Part shown: one piece after another, positions 54,438-63,338 of the stretch
Position numbering within the stretch: the stretch's first letter is position 1
How the letters are laid out: each line of letters opens with the position of its first letter
Assembly: GCA_023386955.1 (NCBI GenBank)
Contig: JAEWIS010000031.1
Coordinates: forward strand, 310,001 to 374,000
DNA length: 64,000 nucleotides
Direction: 5' to 3'
From: Bacillota bacterium
GTDB lineage: Bacteria; Bacillota; Bacilli; Paenibacillales; NBRC-103111
The notes under the pieces: model-generated
The model's input: only the letters and a program-made list of their open reading frames with translations
What the model was told of the DNA's origin: nothing
Databases searched by the model: none
Made by a program: the position numbers and the translations under genes

Positions 54438-56015
54438 CTTCAAGATCCAATTCTTCAAATCAACGATACGCTTTGGGCTAGGTTCAGAATCTGCTCCGGA
54501 GATGATCAATGGAACCAGCGAATCCAACTCATGAAGAGAGCCATGGGCACCTCCGCCGACATGGGTAGGCGAGCTTTCACCAACCAGTTCATATCCGGGC
54601 TGCACCGTAACCACCACATATCTCCCTTCATGGGAATGGAGGCCCCCATACAATCTCGCAAGCACATCGGGGTATCTTCCATATTGGATCCGGTTATCCG
54701 TTACGGTTATATCCAGAACCTCATGATCTCCCGACAAGGTCCACGTTTGCCCAAACTCATCCGAGTATTGTCCGCCAGGAGCATACGAGAGCGTTTTTTC
54801 ACTATTCCCCTGCATCACCCGGACAAACTCTTTGTCGTTCATGGCGAGGATATCGAATCTTTCTTCTTGTTTTAATTGCGCCATAACCTCCGTTAACTCT
54901 ACCTTGTCATCAAGGGCATACACATAAGCCATCCGTTCATTCGCGGCAATCACAATTTGGTCCTCAGCACCTACAGGCTGGTTTAATGGGGCGATGCGAT
55001 ACTTCAGAAGCGGCCTTAAATCAATAACGGATTCCTGACGATCATCATAAACATAACTTTGTCCGCTATCACCCATAACAACCCATATAACATCCTTGAG
55101 CGCTTGCTCCCAGGTTCCGTAAGCACTGAATATACTCTGTAACGCTTTATCCGCATTTTCTATGCCGCGCAGCTCATCAGGGCCTTTTCGATGAACGAAA
55201 TTATCATTGGACGGAAAATACAGCAGGGTAAATGGCGGAAGCTGTTTCTGCTTGATCAGATAAACCATCTCTTGCGCCGAGAAATCATCATTCATTCCGA
55301 ACTTTTTCCAAGGACGGGTATTGGGATTATGAGCAGGATCCTGCTGCGCCAGTGTCGCATAGGATAACCATTTGGGCCCGGTGACTTTGGTTTGCTCCGG
55401 TAGCCCGCTGCTTTTGGCTATCCATTGCGGAAGGCGCAAGGTATGTTCCGTGTTTCCTCTGAAAATAACCCCGTTAATCGATGCAGATTCCTTCCCCTTA
55501 TCGGCTAATTCTTCATGAATGGTTTTCGTTTGTTTATTCAAATGAACCTGGTTCAACTGATAAATCGCATCGATGAATACCTGAGGCTGGTCAATCTTCA
55601 ACGCTTCCTTCGCGCCATTCCCATAAAAAATCATCCGCTTCTCGTTACTATCGAACCAAACAAGACCCGGCACATGATGTTTGTCCGCATATACCCCAGT
55701 CAATAAGGTACTGTCGATTGTCACGGACATGGTGGGGAAGGAGCTGATCATCTTCGGCTCATACTTCCCATTCTGGATCAAATATTGCAATGCAGGAGCG
55801 TTGCCTTCTTGGATCGATTTACGTAAGGGCTTGTCCATTAACGAATCAATGACCAGCAGCACGATGGGTTTGCCCGTTTGATGGGCAGGTTCAGACTGGA
55901 TGCTCAGTTGGTTTATTTGTTTGCCGGAATCGGCCTTGCATCCGGTCAGCAGCACACATACACTCATCATGGTGGTCAGAGCCATTTTATATTTTACTAA
56001 CACCAGAAACCCCAT
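54423..56015 (-). CDS. Lipoprotein of the alkaline phosphatase/phosphodiesterase superfamily
   Basis: 530 aa. Signal and lipobox MALTTMMSVCVLLTGC. The metal and nucleophile segment IVLLVIDSLMD starts the phosphodiesterase/nucleotide-pyrophosphatase fold; SSFPTMSVTIDSTLLTG carries the Thr that fits the nucleophile. YFPSNDNFVHRKGP and VVMGDSGQ are later metal-ligand loops, and GAHGSLHELDSLVPLIISG is typical of the C-terminal end. Start uncertain: ATG 56015 sits against its own AAGG, while GTG 56003 or ATG 55985 better fit the spacing. Confidence 0.8.
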   Translation of the reverse strand: MGFLVLVKYKMALTTMMSVCVLLTGCKADSGKQINQLSIQSEPAHQTGKPIVLLVIDSLMDKPLRKSIQEGNAPALQYLIQNGKYEPKMISSFPTMSVTIDSTLLTGVYADKHHVPGLVWFDSNEKRMIFYGNGAKEALKIDQPQVFIDAIYQLNQVHLNKQTKTIHEELADKGKESASINGVIFRGNTEHTLRLPQWIAKSSGLPEQTKVTGPKWLSYATLAQQDPAHNPNTRPWKKFGMNDDFSAQEMVYLIKQKQLPPFTLLYFPSNDNFVHRKGPDELRGIENADKALQSIFSAYGTWEQALKDVIWVVMGDSGQSYVYDDRQESVIDLRPLLKYRIAPLNQPVGAEDQIVIAANERMAYVYALDDKVELTEVMAQLKQEERFDILAMNDKEFVRVMQGNSEKTLSYAPGGQYSDEFGQTWTLSGDHEVLDITVTDNRIQYGRYPDVLARLYGGLHSHEGRYVVVTVQPGYELVGESSPTHVGGGAHGSLHELDSLVPLIISGADSEPSPKRIVDLKNWILKKTVD

Positions 56016-56165
56016 CCTTCAAAAGGATTATTGTCCAGGTTAGTTTTACTTGGTATGGGTAAATTTATGCGGTTTTATTACCGCCTTCAAGCGGATGTAC
56101 GAAGAACGGTATCCCCAAGGAATAAGGGACGCCGTTTTAGGCCTGCAAATTCTTGGCCAGTACTT

Positions 56166-57701
56166 TTACTCAACATCAAACTCTGATACCATTTTCTTAT
56201 ACATCCTGCCGTCGTCTGCACCATGGAGTGGCTGCCATACTTGTGCGAAGAATGGTTCACGTTTTGCACGTTCTTTGTAATTCCAGCTTTCTCGTTCACA
56301 GGTCGGGCAAAAATGCCCTCCTTCCAGCACTAGCTTTGGACTGGCGGCAAAACTATGACCAAATGCACATTTGAAGTCAAGTTTGCTTTTCCAATCACCC
56401 GTTACCATAACTGTTGACAGGCACTCTCCACCACGGAATTTCGCGGCACCCTTTAAATCCTCAAGATTTAATTCATAAGCCGGTTTGTCTTCATCGTAAC
56501 CGTGATCGAGTTTGAGTACAGTTTTCCATTCGGAAAATTTCTTCATGATGGATAGCTTTGCTGGAATGGCTTTATAATTCTCCTCACTTCCCCAATAAGC
56601 CTCTATTTTCTCCATATCCTGATTCTCAGTGAAATGCAACGTTCCGCGCTCTTTAACTGCTTGCTTTTTAAGTGTTTTCTTAATCATCGCTCCCATGAAC
56701 CTTTGTCCACCAGGAAATTTCGTAATGACCTTGGCCACGGGGACTAGCATACCCAAGTTTTCCAGATAACTATTGTAGAAATATTCCATCGAATCCCGTC
56801 GAAACTGGAAATATTGCTCCAGCTTATCCGAGTCTGTATAGTATTGTCCATGGAAGTTCCGTGTTGCATACCACGTAGGATCAATTACATAATCAAGATT
56901 TTTAATCCCGAGCTTACCATACAACTCCTGGTACATCTCAAGTGTGCTGACACGGCAGCTTTCTCCCCCGCCAATGTTGTAGATATGCTGCCAAAATTCA
57001 TTATTCAATGTCCCATCTATATCACGGATGCATAGATTGCGCATTAATCGTCCAGAATCCCGGTCAGATACATACTCGAGCACATTTTCCAAGCAATTAT
57101 GGAACATGATTGGATCCTGAATTCTGCTCATAGAAGGTCCCATGATTCCAGTTTGCCGCAGGCTTACCCAGTAGGTTAATCCTGATTCAATCACCAGACG
57201 CTCAGCTGCAATTTTTGAAACGGCATAATAGTCATAGACACTTGGCTTAATGGGGTCTCCTACCCGCCCCCAATGGATAGGCGGCATACGATCACCCGTT
57301 TCCGCTATTGTCCCGATAAATACCAGACGGGTTAAATCCTCACGCCCACTTTCCTTTATAGCTTCCACAATGTTCTTAACTGAGCCATAATTGACTTGCA
57401 TGGCCTTTTGCGGCATTTCATCTGCAGCGGGGGAAACGAAGGCTGCTATATGAAGGATAATATCTGATTGTTTAACGCATTCTTGAACCAATTTTCGGTC
57501 AAGCAAATCACCATAAACAACAGTAATACCCGCCCGTCCTTCATATTCCCGGAGTTTCCTTCGGCTGTTTGCATGATCCAGATCCAAGAGAAGTAACTCG
57601 TAATTAGCTAAATCATTTCTCATCAACTTCACCGTTTCACTGCCCATATTACCAGCAGCTCCCGTTATCATGACACATTTTTTCTTCTTTGTATTATTCA
57701 T
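56166..57701 (-). CDS. NAD(P)-dependent epimerase/dehydratase (extended SDR) with C-terminal zinc-ribbon-like tail
   Basis: About 511 aa. The Rossmann start is VMITGAAGNMGSETVKLM, and YYAVSKIAAERLVI gives the YxxxK catalytic pair. The SDR part ends near residue 330. The extra C-terminal half carries FKCAFGHSFAASPKLVLEGGHFCPTCERESWNYKERAKREPFFAQVW, with one CPTC that could bind zinc. Start at ATG 57701, six bases after GGAG; upstream in-frame ATG 57707 is also possible. It is divergent from a TetR gene, which probably controls it. The substrate is unknown. Confidence 0.85.
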   Translation of the reverse strand: MNNTKKKKCVMITGAAGNMGSETVKLMRNDLANYELLLLDLDHANSRRKLREYEGRAGITVVYGDLLDRKLVQECVKQSDIILHIAAFVSPAADEMPQKAMQVNYGSVKNIVEAIKESGREDLTRLVFIGTIAETGDRMPPIHWGRVGDPIKPSVYDYYAVSKIAAERLVIESGLTYWVSLRQTGIMGPSMSRIQDPIMFHNCLENVLEYVSDRDSGRLMRNLCIRDIDGTLNNEFWQHIYNIGGGESCRVSTLEMYQELYGKLGIKNLDYVIDPTWYATRNFHGQYYTDSDKLEQYFQFRRDSMEYFYNSYLENLGMLVPVAKVITKFPGGQRFMGAMIKKTLKKQAVKERGTLHFTENQDMEKIEAYWGSEENYKAIPAKLSIMKKFSEWKTVLKLDHGYDEDKPAYELNLEDLKGAAKFRGGECLSTVMVTGDWKSKLDFKCAFGHSFAASPKLVLEGGHFCPTCERESWNYKERAKREPFFAQVWQPLHGADDGRMYKKMVSEFDVE

Positions 57702-57767
57702 TGTCATCTCCACCTAAATTATCAGTTTGTTGACAAATTGATTCGTCTACCTTTAGACTACTGACAC

Positions 57768-57778
57768 AGTGTCTATTT
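57768..57778. promoter_or_regulatory. Possible TetR operator
   Basis: GACACAGTGTC, a perfect 11-base inverted repeat with a central A, set in TAGACTACTGACACAGTGTCTATT between the divergent SDR and TetR genes. Divergent TetR regulators usually bind such intergenic palindromes. Confidence 0.5.
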
Positions 57779-57876
57779 AGCAACCAACAGTTGATTGTTA
57801 AACTGCTTCAATATAGACAAATGAAAACAAAGTGTCGATTGTTCTAAAATGAATATTTGGTGGGGGAGAATGAATA

Positions 57877-58425
57877 TTGAATCAAAGGGAAAAATTAACG
57901 AAACTACTATTAAAGCAGAGTCTCATTCGTTTGCTCAATGAAAAAAATATCAGCCAAATTAGTGTGAAGGAATTATGTACTGCTGCTGGAATTAATCGAT
58001 CTACTTTCTATTTACACTATGCGAATGCCTATGAACTCCTCGATAATGTGGAGCGAGAAATTATGGATAACACTCGTGAATACTTGGGGAAAATTGAATT
58101 GGGTGACAATATTACGTATATAACAGCTTTTTTGGATTACATTAAAAAGAATCATGATTTATTTGCCTTAATGTTATTCAAATCTCATGACCAACCATCA
58201 TTCGCACAACGTTTGACTAATGAAGTGCTTATGAGTATTGACCGTTACGTCCATATCACTGTCCCTGAATCCATGAAACGCTATACATATGCCTATTTAG
58301 TCAATGGGAGCTTAGCAATTATACAAGAATGGATTCGAGATGAATTCACGATGTCAAGCAAAGTGCTAGCCCAACTTATCTTCACATTAGCAAATCATTG
58401 TTTGATTCCATTTGAATCCAAATAA
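57877..58425 (+). CDS. TetR-family transcriptional regulator
   Basis: 182 aa. The N-terminal HTH is KQSLIRLLNEKNISQISVKELCTAAGINRSTFYLHYANAYELLDNVE, with the family's YLHY ending. The C-terminal ligand domain is all helical. Start at TTG 57877, eight bases after GGGGGAG; nearby ATGs are out of frame. Divergent from the SDR gene and the likely repressor of it. Confidence 0.92.
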   Translation: MNQREKLTKLLLKQSLIRLLNEKNISQISVKELCTAAGINRSTFYLHYANAYELLDNVEREIMDNTREYLGKIELGDNITYITAFLDYIKKNHDLFALMLFKSHDQPSFAQRLTNEVLMSIDRYVHITVPESMKRYTYAYLVNGSLAIIQEWIRDEFTMSSKVLAQLIFTLANHCLIPFESK

Positions 58426-58469
58426 CTAAACCAAAGTTTCGAAAACGGAAACAACCCATTAGACTATTA

Positions 58470-58506
58470 GACGATGAGAGCCTATTTAGCTCCCATCGTC
58501 TTTTTC
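58470..58506 (+). terminator. Terminator of the tetR gene
   Basis: GACGATG-AGAGC pairs with GCTC-CCATCGTC, followed by TTTTT. Confidence 0.85.
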
Positions 58507-58868
58507 ATCTTCACGGGCAATTTCCTTTCGGCCTCAACAACGCCGGAGAGTATTCCGTGCTTTCTTGGAGCCGAGGGGAGTCGGTACCTAGTAAGTACGG
58601 AATAATATTGTTAAGTCTTAATTGTATGTAATGAAAAAATAGCCGGTCGTAGCCGGCTGTTTTACTGTCTATAACCTAAAAACTTTATTAAACTATCCTG
58701 CCCGTTAGCTCAATGAAACGGCACAGTCTAATACTTTATTTTCTTTGAACACCGGGCTCATCCGCCTTGGAGGCACAGGCCGTACTTTGACCAAATCGCC
58801 CATTCCCCGGCAGGAATCGACCGGGGGCGGGGCGAATTTGAACTACAGAGAATTTTTTGGGGGTAACT
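58507..58868. other. Noncoding stretch with a degenerate repeat copy
   Basis: No intact gene. It holds copy A (58535-58610) of a degenerate repeat also seen near 60660-60735 and 60960-61010, and a GC-rich patch near 58800 that I cannot assign. The AAA+ gene's ribosome binding site (GGGGG) is at the end. Confidence 0.5.
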
Positions 58869-60521
58869 ATGGAAAATGTACCGAATATAAATCAACCTAA
58901 GTCTATCGAAGACCTTTTCAATAACGGTATATCTAAAATGAATACTTTATTTCAATCTACAAGCTATAAAGAATATGAACATCATGAAAAAGAGTTACAT
59001 GATACCTTAATGCCAATTTTAAATATCTTAGATGATGAAAGCTATCTTAGTTATCGTATATTTTCATTTATCAGTGAGCCTGCTCAAGATGCTAGCAAAC
59101 AATTAAGCATAGATCAGAAAAGGCTTTCTTATTTCATTACTAAACTGAAATTTCATGATACTCATAAAACTTATCTGGAAGTAATGAGAACGAACTTTGA
59201 GAATTCTAAAAGTTACCGTTCTATCTACAATTTATGGTTCAATCGACTTGATAACATCAGTAAAGAACTAAATAAGGTTGACTTAAATTGGCGCTCATCA
59301 TGGGATGCAATAAAAAGCATACTTCACGCGGGGTTAACCCCTTCAGAGGTATCAGTTGATGATTACTATGCCTATGTAGAGTTATTGTCACAGATTCGAA
59401 AGTTAAGCACTTCTTCTTTAGCACAAATCAAGTTGAAAGATAGTGTTTCCATGTTCAATAAACGGCAAGCATTAATTACTAAGAAACTAATCGAACAGGA
59501 TATAATTCAAGCGGAGAAGGATGTGGATTCTGCTGAGAAAAGATATCGAGAATCCTCAATCATGGGACTGTTTGGAGACAAGGATTATCATAAATGGTGG
59601 CAAGAAGAGAAATCCCATCTGAGATGCTTGCAATCAGCTTTTAATGAACTAAATCAAAAAACACACGGAGTGCCAGAGAGTGACATTTTACAACCTGACG
59701 CTTCTGCTACAGTGATTCAGGGTTCTGGAAGCATAGAAGAACGTTTGCAATCGATAATAGGACTAGATCAAGTTAAACAATTCGTCCATTCGCTTTATGC
59801 TCAAGTTCTTATACAAAATGAACGGAAAAAGCTAGGACTTCCAACGATGAGTGGACAAACTTTACATATGATTTTCAAAGGCAATCCTGGGACAGGCAAA
59901 ACAACGATTGCACGAATAATAGGAAGTATGTTCTATGAACTCGGTGTTATTAAGTCTCCAAAAGTCGTTGAAACTGATCGGTCTGGGCTTGTCGCCCAAT
60001 ATGTAGGGCAAACAGCAGTTTTGACAAGAGAGACTGTTGAACGGGCTTTAGATGGAATTCTCTTTATAGACGAAGCATACTCGTTGGCAAGCGATGTTGG
60101 TGGTTCTAATGGCTTTGGTCAAGAAGCTATTGATACATTAGTCAAATGTATGGAAGATTATCGAAATCGCCTTGTAGTAATCTTAGCTGGGTATAGCCGT
60201 GAGATGAACTCTTTCCTGAACACAAATCCGGGGCTTGCTTCCCGTTTTCCTAATATTGTAGAGTTCGAGGACTATACATTAGAAGAGCTTGTCGAGATAG
60301 CAGTTCGACTTTACAAGGAACAAGCTTATCAGTTAGAGCCTGACACTGTGGCTAAACTCCAGAGAATATTGGACTTCGATAGAAAACAACCGAACTTCGG
60401 GAACGCTCGTCATGTACGAAATATATTCGAGAAAAGTCTTCGTCAACAAGCTATTCGAATTCAAAAGAGTAATAACTTCTCAAAGGAAGCTCTGACCACG
60501 ATCAAAGCAGATGATATTTGA
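58869..60521 (+). CDS. AAA+ ATPase of the CbxX/CfxQ/SpoVK type with a long helical N-terminus
   Basis: 550 aa. Residues 1-270 are helical with coiled-coil segments (QIRKLSTSSLAQIKLKDSVSMFNKRQALITKKLIEQ, EKDVDSAEKRYRESS). The AAA+ module begins ERLQSIIGLDQVKQFVHSL, with Walker A GNPGTGKTT, Walker B ILFIDEAYSLAS, sensor-1 region VVILAGY and the arginine-finger segment NPGLASRFPN. The C-terminal lid has FGNARHVRNIFEKS. The gene is AT-rich and stands alone in decayed DNA, suggesting transfer. GGGGG lies five bases before the ATG at 58869. Relatives remodel or assemble protein complexes; this one's target is unknown. Confidence 0.88.
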   Translation: MENVPNINQPKSIEDLFNNGISKMNTLFQSTSYKEYEHHEKELHDTLMPILNILDDESYLSYRIFSFISEPAQDASKQLSIDQKRLSYFITKLKFHDTHKTYLEVMRTNFENSKSYRSIYNLWFNRLDNISKELNKVDLNWRSSWDAIKSILHAGLTPSEVSVDDYYAYVELLSQIRKLSTSSLAQIKLKDSVSMFNKRQALITKKLIEQDIIQAEKDVDSAEKRYRESSIMGLFGDKDYHKWWQEEKSHLRCLQSAFNELNQKTHGVPESDILQPDASATVIQGSGSIEERLQSIIGLDQVKQFVHSLYAQVLIQNERKKLGLPTMSGQTLHMIFKGNPGTGKTTIARIIGSMFYELGVIKSPKVVETDRSGLVAQYVGQTAVLTRETVERALDGILFIDEAYSLASDVGGSNGFGQEAIDTLVKCMEDYRNRLVVILAGYSREMNSFLNTNPGLASRFPNIVEFEDYTLEELVEIAVRLYKEQAYQLEPDTVAKLQRILDFDRKQPNFGNARHVRNIFEKSLRQQAIRIQKSNNFSKEALTTIKADDI

Positions 60522-60561
60522 TGAAATGTAGTACTATATTTTCTAAGTTGCAGGAAGACAT

Positions 60562-60600
60562 AATGAAAGGTGCTGATTTTTTTCAGCACCTTTCATTATT
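60562..60600. terminator. Terminator of the AAA+ gene
   Basis: AATGAAAGGTGCTGA pairs with TCAGCACCTTTCATT around a T-run; symmetric, so it can work on both strands. Confidence 0.88.
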
Positions 60601-60654
60601 GAGTTTAGGTTTCCGTCTAGGGAGAAGGAGCTTATACCATTAAAGCAGTCAGTC

Positions 60655-60740
60655 GCGAAAATAAGCCGGAAACCGGAAGATTTTCCGCACTTCTTGGAAC
60701 CGAGGGACACGTATACATAGTTTCTATCTTCACCGGTTTT
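60655..60740. repeat. Degenerate repeat, copy B
   Basis: It shares with copy A (58535-58610) the order GCCGGA ... TTTCCG ... CTTCTTGGA-CCGAGGG ... GTA ... TAG. Copy C at 60960-61010 shares the right half (GAGGGAC-TCGGTA-C-AG-AAGTACGGAA). Decayed mobile or coding DNA is likely. Confidence 0.5.
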
Positions 60741-60841
60741 ATTCTTGAAGTGGCGTAAGTGTAATGATTTTTTTCCAGTGTTCAGATCGGCTGACAGAGA
60801 AAGGCTGTTTCCCCTCCCCCGGCATGTAAAGAGAGTGGCTG

Positions 60842-60956
60842 TACCACGGAGATCCCGACCGTTACGCTGTAGGATGTCGAATACCACCACATGTACCGGA
60901 TTCGACGCCGCGGCTGCCTGGATTCTCGACGCTTTCGCCATCAAGAATCTTTCCAT
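60842..60956 (-). pseudogene. Fragment of an ATP-dependent DNA ligase-like gene
   Basis: The minus strand encodes ASRIQAAAASNPVHVVVFDI followed by LQRNGRDLRG, which resembles the adenylation-domain segment ('VFDIL...GRDLR') of bacterial ATP-dependent ligases such as LigD. No other ligase motifs are found on either side, so only about 38 codons remain. Family call from memory of the motif. Confidence 0.45.
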
Positions 60957-61094
60957 GACCGATTAGGGAGCAGAGGGACATCGGTATCCAGAAAGTACGG
61001 AACGGAATCCGCGTTCCGCCGTGCTCACTCTGCGGTTCTTTCGCCGTTGCGTGAAATGAAAAGGGCTGAACTCACTTGCTTCAAAGCCAACCCA

Positions 61095-61560
61095 TTACTC
61101 CTCTTCGTTTGCATAGCGGTCTTTAAATTCATCCTTCAGCATGCCAAAGTGAATTTCATCATGGTATTTGCCATTGGAGTAGACCATACGGCGAAGCTGT
61201 CCCTCCCGCTGAAATCCTAAGCTCTCATGCAATCGAATGGATCTTTCATTGAAGCTATATACGTGAGGTGTCGCCTTCTGGTACCCCAACTCGAAGAAGT
61301 AGTAATGCAGCACGGCAATAATCATTTCTTTGGCATATCCTTGTCCCCAATACTCTCTGGTGATCGTGATGCCATACTTAAACGTACCATGATGACGGTC
61401 ACATGAAGCCATTGCTTCACTGCTCCAACGACTGTGGAAACCGAATCATATCCACACTGCGGCAAATTTCTTCATCCTGACCCCAGCCATGAAAAACTTC
61501 CGCATCCCTTTCCTCCACGGCTCGCAAGCACAGTCTGGGCGTTTGCCAGTATGACTTCAT
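61095..61560 (-). pseudogene. GNAT-family acetyltransferase pseudogene
   Basis: The N-terminal part starts at ATG 61560 (GGGGGGATAAAGG upstream): MKSYWQTPRLCLRAVEERDAEVF... and stops at 61417 after FPQSLEQ. The C-terminal part (61412-61095) is in another frame: ASCDRHHGTFKYGITITREYWGQGYAKEM...YSFNERSIRLHESLGFQREG, covering the acetyl-CoA loop (GQGYAKE). Family proteins have about 25-30 more residues between these parts, so there is an internal deletion as well as a frame break. Confidence 0.8.
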
Positions 61561-61636
61561 CCTTTATCCCCCCATTTATTTGCATACCGCTTGTTAAGCT
61601 CAGAAGATCATTTCCTTGAAATGTGAACGGCTGAAC

Positions 61637-61750
61637 TTATTTCTCTTGATCTTTGAAATCAAAATGCTCATGATGTATCGCATCCATTCCAATCAGTTCA
61701 ACGCTCTTCTTATGGTGTCCAAGCTCCATGAATCTGTTTTCCCTGTATAC
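61637..61750 (-). pseudogene. Second acetyltransferase-like C-terminal fragment
   Basis: Minus-strand frame VYRENRFMELGHHKKSVELI...FKDQEK ends at TAA 61637. 'LYRxxGFxExG' is the usual C-terminal segment of GNAT proteins. No N-terminal part is found upstream, so it is a remnant if real. Confidence 0.35.
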
Positions 61751-61759
61751 AGCCTAATA

Positions 61760-62087
61760 TAACGACAAGGTCACAAATCCACTGATTAATGGCATCGACG
61801 TAGGATCATTCTCCTAATAAATGATTGCCTCTACTGACTCATTCGTCTTCAACCCCAAAGGTAATAGAAAGGAAGGCATCCGAGCTTTAGCCTAACACCA
61901 TTACAAAATGCATATGAAAAGGGGTAAACTGCCGATTACCTCAATTCAAAGAGGTACGATAGACTTCCAGCCCATTTGTATATATAAAGTGATCCTACAC
62001 CTTCTATTACATTTTAAATCCGCCATTGCTTACCTTAGCGGTAGATTGAGATGCCGTGCTCCCTGCGCTTACGCTCCGGTCCGCGCA
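61760..62087. other. Noncoding decayed stretch
   Basis: No gene, RNA or clear repeat that I can support. Short open frames on both strands lack ribosome binding sites. Confidence 0.5.
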
Positions 62088-62430
62088 AACTGAACCCCTG
62101 TCCGAAGATAACGCCACACAGGCTTCTACGGGTGTAGTCACAGTTTTGATGTCACCCGAGCGATGCCCCGTTACCGGCTTCGCGTTGGGTCAGCCTGATT
62201 GTCTTCTTCCGCTAGCCCCAGGCGGAGACTAGCCGGCGTATCCCATTAAAGTTGAGTCCCTATCCCGCCACATGGGCGATGGAGAGTAGAAGCCAGGTGA
62301 CCTTTATTAGGCGGCCAGAGCCAGCATTGATTGTTGTTATAGGCTTTCCGCGTTGATGAAGTAGACGCAACCATCCCCCATCCTCCAGCCGAGCCTACTA
62401 ACTGCTCGTGTAACTGACCCTTGTCACCCT
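62088..62430 (-). pseudogene. ssrA: tmRNA-like (ssrA) pseudo-RNA gene
   Basis: Read on the minus strand it carries, in order, tmRNA landmarks: CACGAGC...GCTCG of helix 2; an mRNA-like part ending CTGGCCGCCTAATAA with the tandem stop; CATCGCCCATGTGGCGGGA; ACTCAACTTTAATGGGATACGCC; CGCCTGG...CAATCAGGCT; and CGTAGAAGCCTGTGTGG then TTATCTTCGGACAGGGGTTC. The 5' acceptor half (GGGGAC...) is absent and the 3' sequence departs within the T-loop (GGTTCAG instead of GGTTCGA), so no tRNA-like domain can form. The tag frame also has an upstream stop. It is a decayed second copy or an integration scar. Confidence 0.72.
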
Positions 62431-62435
62431 ATTAT

Positions 62436-63275
62436 TCAGAATAAATTAACCCTATTATTACCTTTATTTTCGTAGAATTTTTTTATGTATTTTACGAGAG
62501 CAGGTCTCTCTTCTTCCCCCCCGTAACTAAGCCTCCCTACAGCCCTGACCATTTCCCATTTACTAAGCACTGATAGGTCAAGCTGGTTATAGTGTTGATA
62601 GGTCCGAAAATAAATATTTGCAAATGCGTTTCGCCCCAATTTTAAAGCGAGTTTAAATAAAAATGAGGTATTTGGAGGAAATTGACCATTTTTTAGTATC
62701 AATAATGTATGAGCAACATCAGATGCAGCATCACCCCTACTAACACCGCCCCAATCCAGAAATACAGGACTATCGCCGTTGATAATAACATTTGACGGGT
62801 TATAATCACCATGACAAATACAATTTCCATCAGGTAATTCAGACAGTAACTTCAAGGTATATTGAATAATTTCATCGTCCAGACAATGAACTGCAGTTAT
62901 ACTCCTCTCTAAACCTTCCTTTAACAAAGGAATCTCAACCGGAGCTACAAACTTATGTATGTCTGAATGGTACTGACCAAACATCTTTGACACTCTTAAC
63001 ATTATATAAGGTCTTTTTTCAACTGTTGATAAAATACTATTTCCAGTTATTCGCTCCATAACGAATCCGGGTCTACTTGAGATATTTACATATTCATGAA
63101 CCTTAGGAACAAGCAAGCCACTCCGATACATTGTTTTTAATATCTCCATTTCACGTAGAGCCACTTTTTCATCATTTGCATTTCGAAATAACTTCAATAC
63201 TTTGTTATCTTCTATGGCATATACTTCTGCATCTTGTCCTTCTCCAATTTTACTGAAGCTATTCATATCCTCCAC
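62436..63275 (-). CDS. APH/choline-kinase-fold phosphotransferase
   Basis: 279 aa. N-lobe SFSKIGEGQDAEVYAIEDNKVLKLF; the catalytic Brenner motif CHGDYNPSNVIIN; metal loop FLDWGGVSRGDAASDVAHTLL. Enzymes of this fold phosphorylate aminoglycosides, homoserine, choline or other small molecules; the substrate cannot be told here. Start at GTG 63275, five bases after AGGAGGGG; ATG 63266 lies too close to its own GGAGG. The stop abuts the tmRNA-like relic and an integrase relic lies upstream, so the gene was probably carried by the integrated element. Confidence 0.82.
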   Translation of the reverse strand: MEDMNSFSKIGEGQDAEVYAIEDNKVLKLFRNANDEKVALREMEILKTMYRSGLLVPKVHEYVNISSRPGFVMERITGNSILSTVEKRPYIMLRVSKMFGQYHSDIHKFVAPVEIPLLKEGLERSITAVHCLDDEIIQYTLKLLSELPDGNCICHGDYNPSNVIINGDSPVFLDWGGVSRGDAASDVAHTLLILKNGQFPPNTSFLFKLALKLGRNAFANIYFRTYQHYNQLDLSVLSKWEMVRAVGRLSYGGEEERPALVKYIKKFYENKGNNRVNLF

Positions 63276-63338
63276 TTTTACCCCTCCTGAGTAACTCGTA
63301 GATAGATTACTTCTAGCAATATTTGTTTCACATTATCA

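Noticed and set aside
58700..58860. Coding remnant in the GC-rich patch before the AAA+ gene
   Set aside because: Frames on the minus strand are open for about 30 codons but match no family I can name.
61434..61619. Plus-strand 61-codon frame in the acetyltransferase pseudogene
   Set aside because: Antisense to a recognisable GNAT N-terminus, so it is a shadow.
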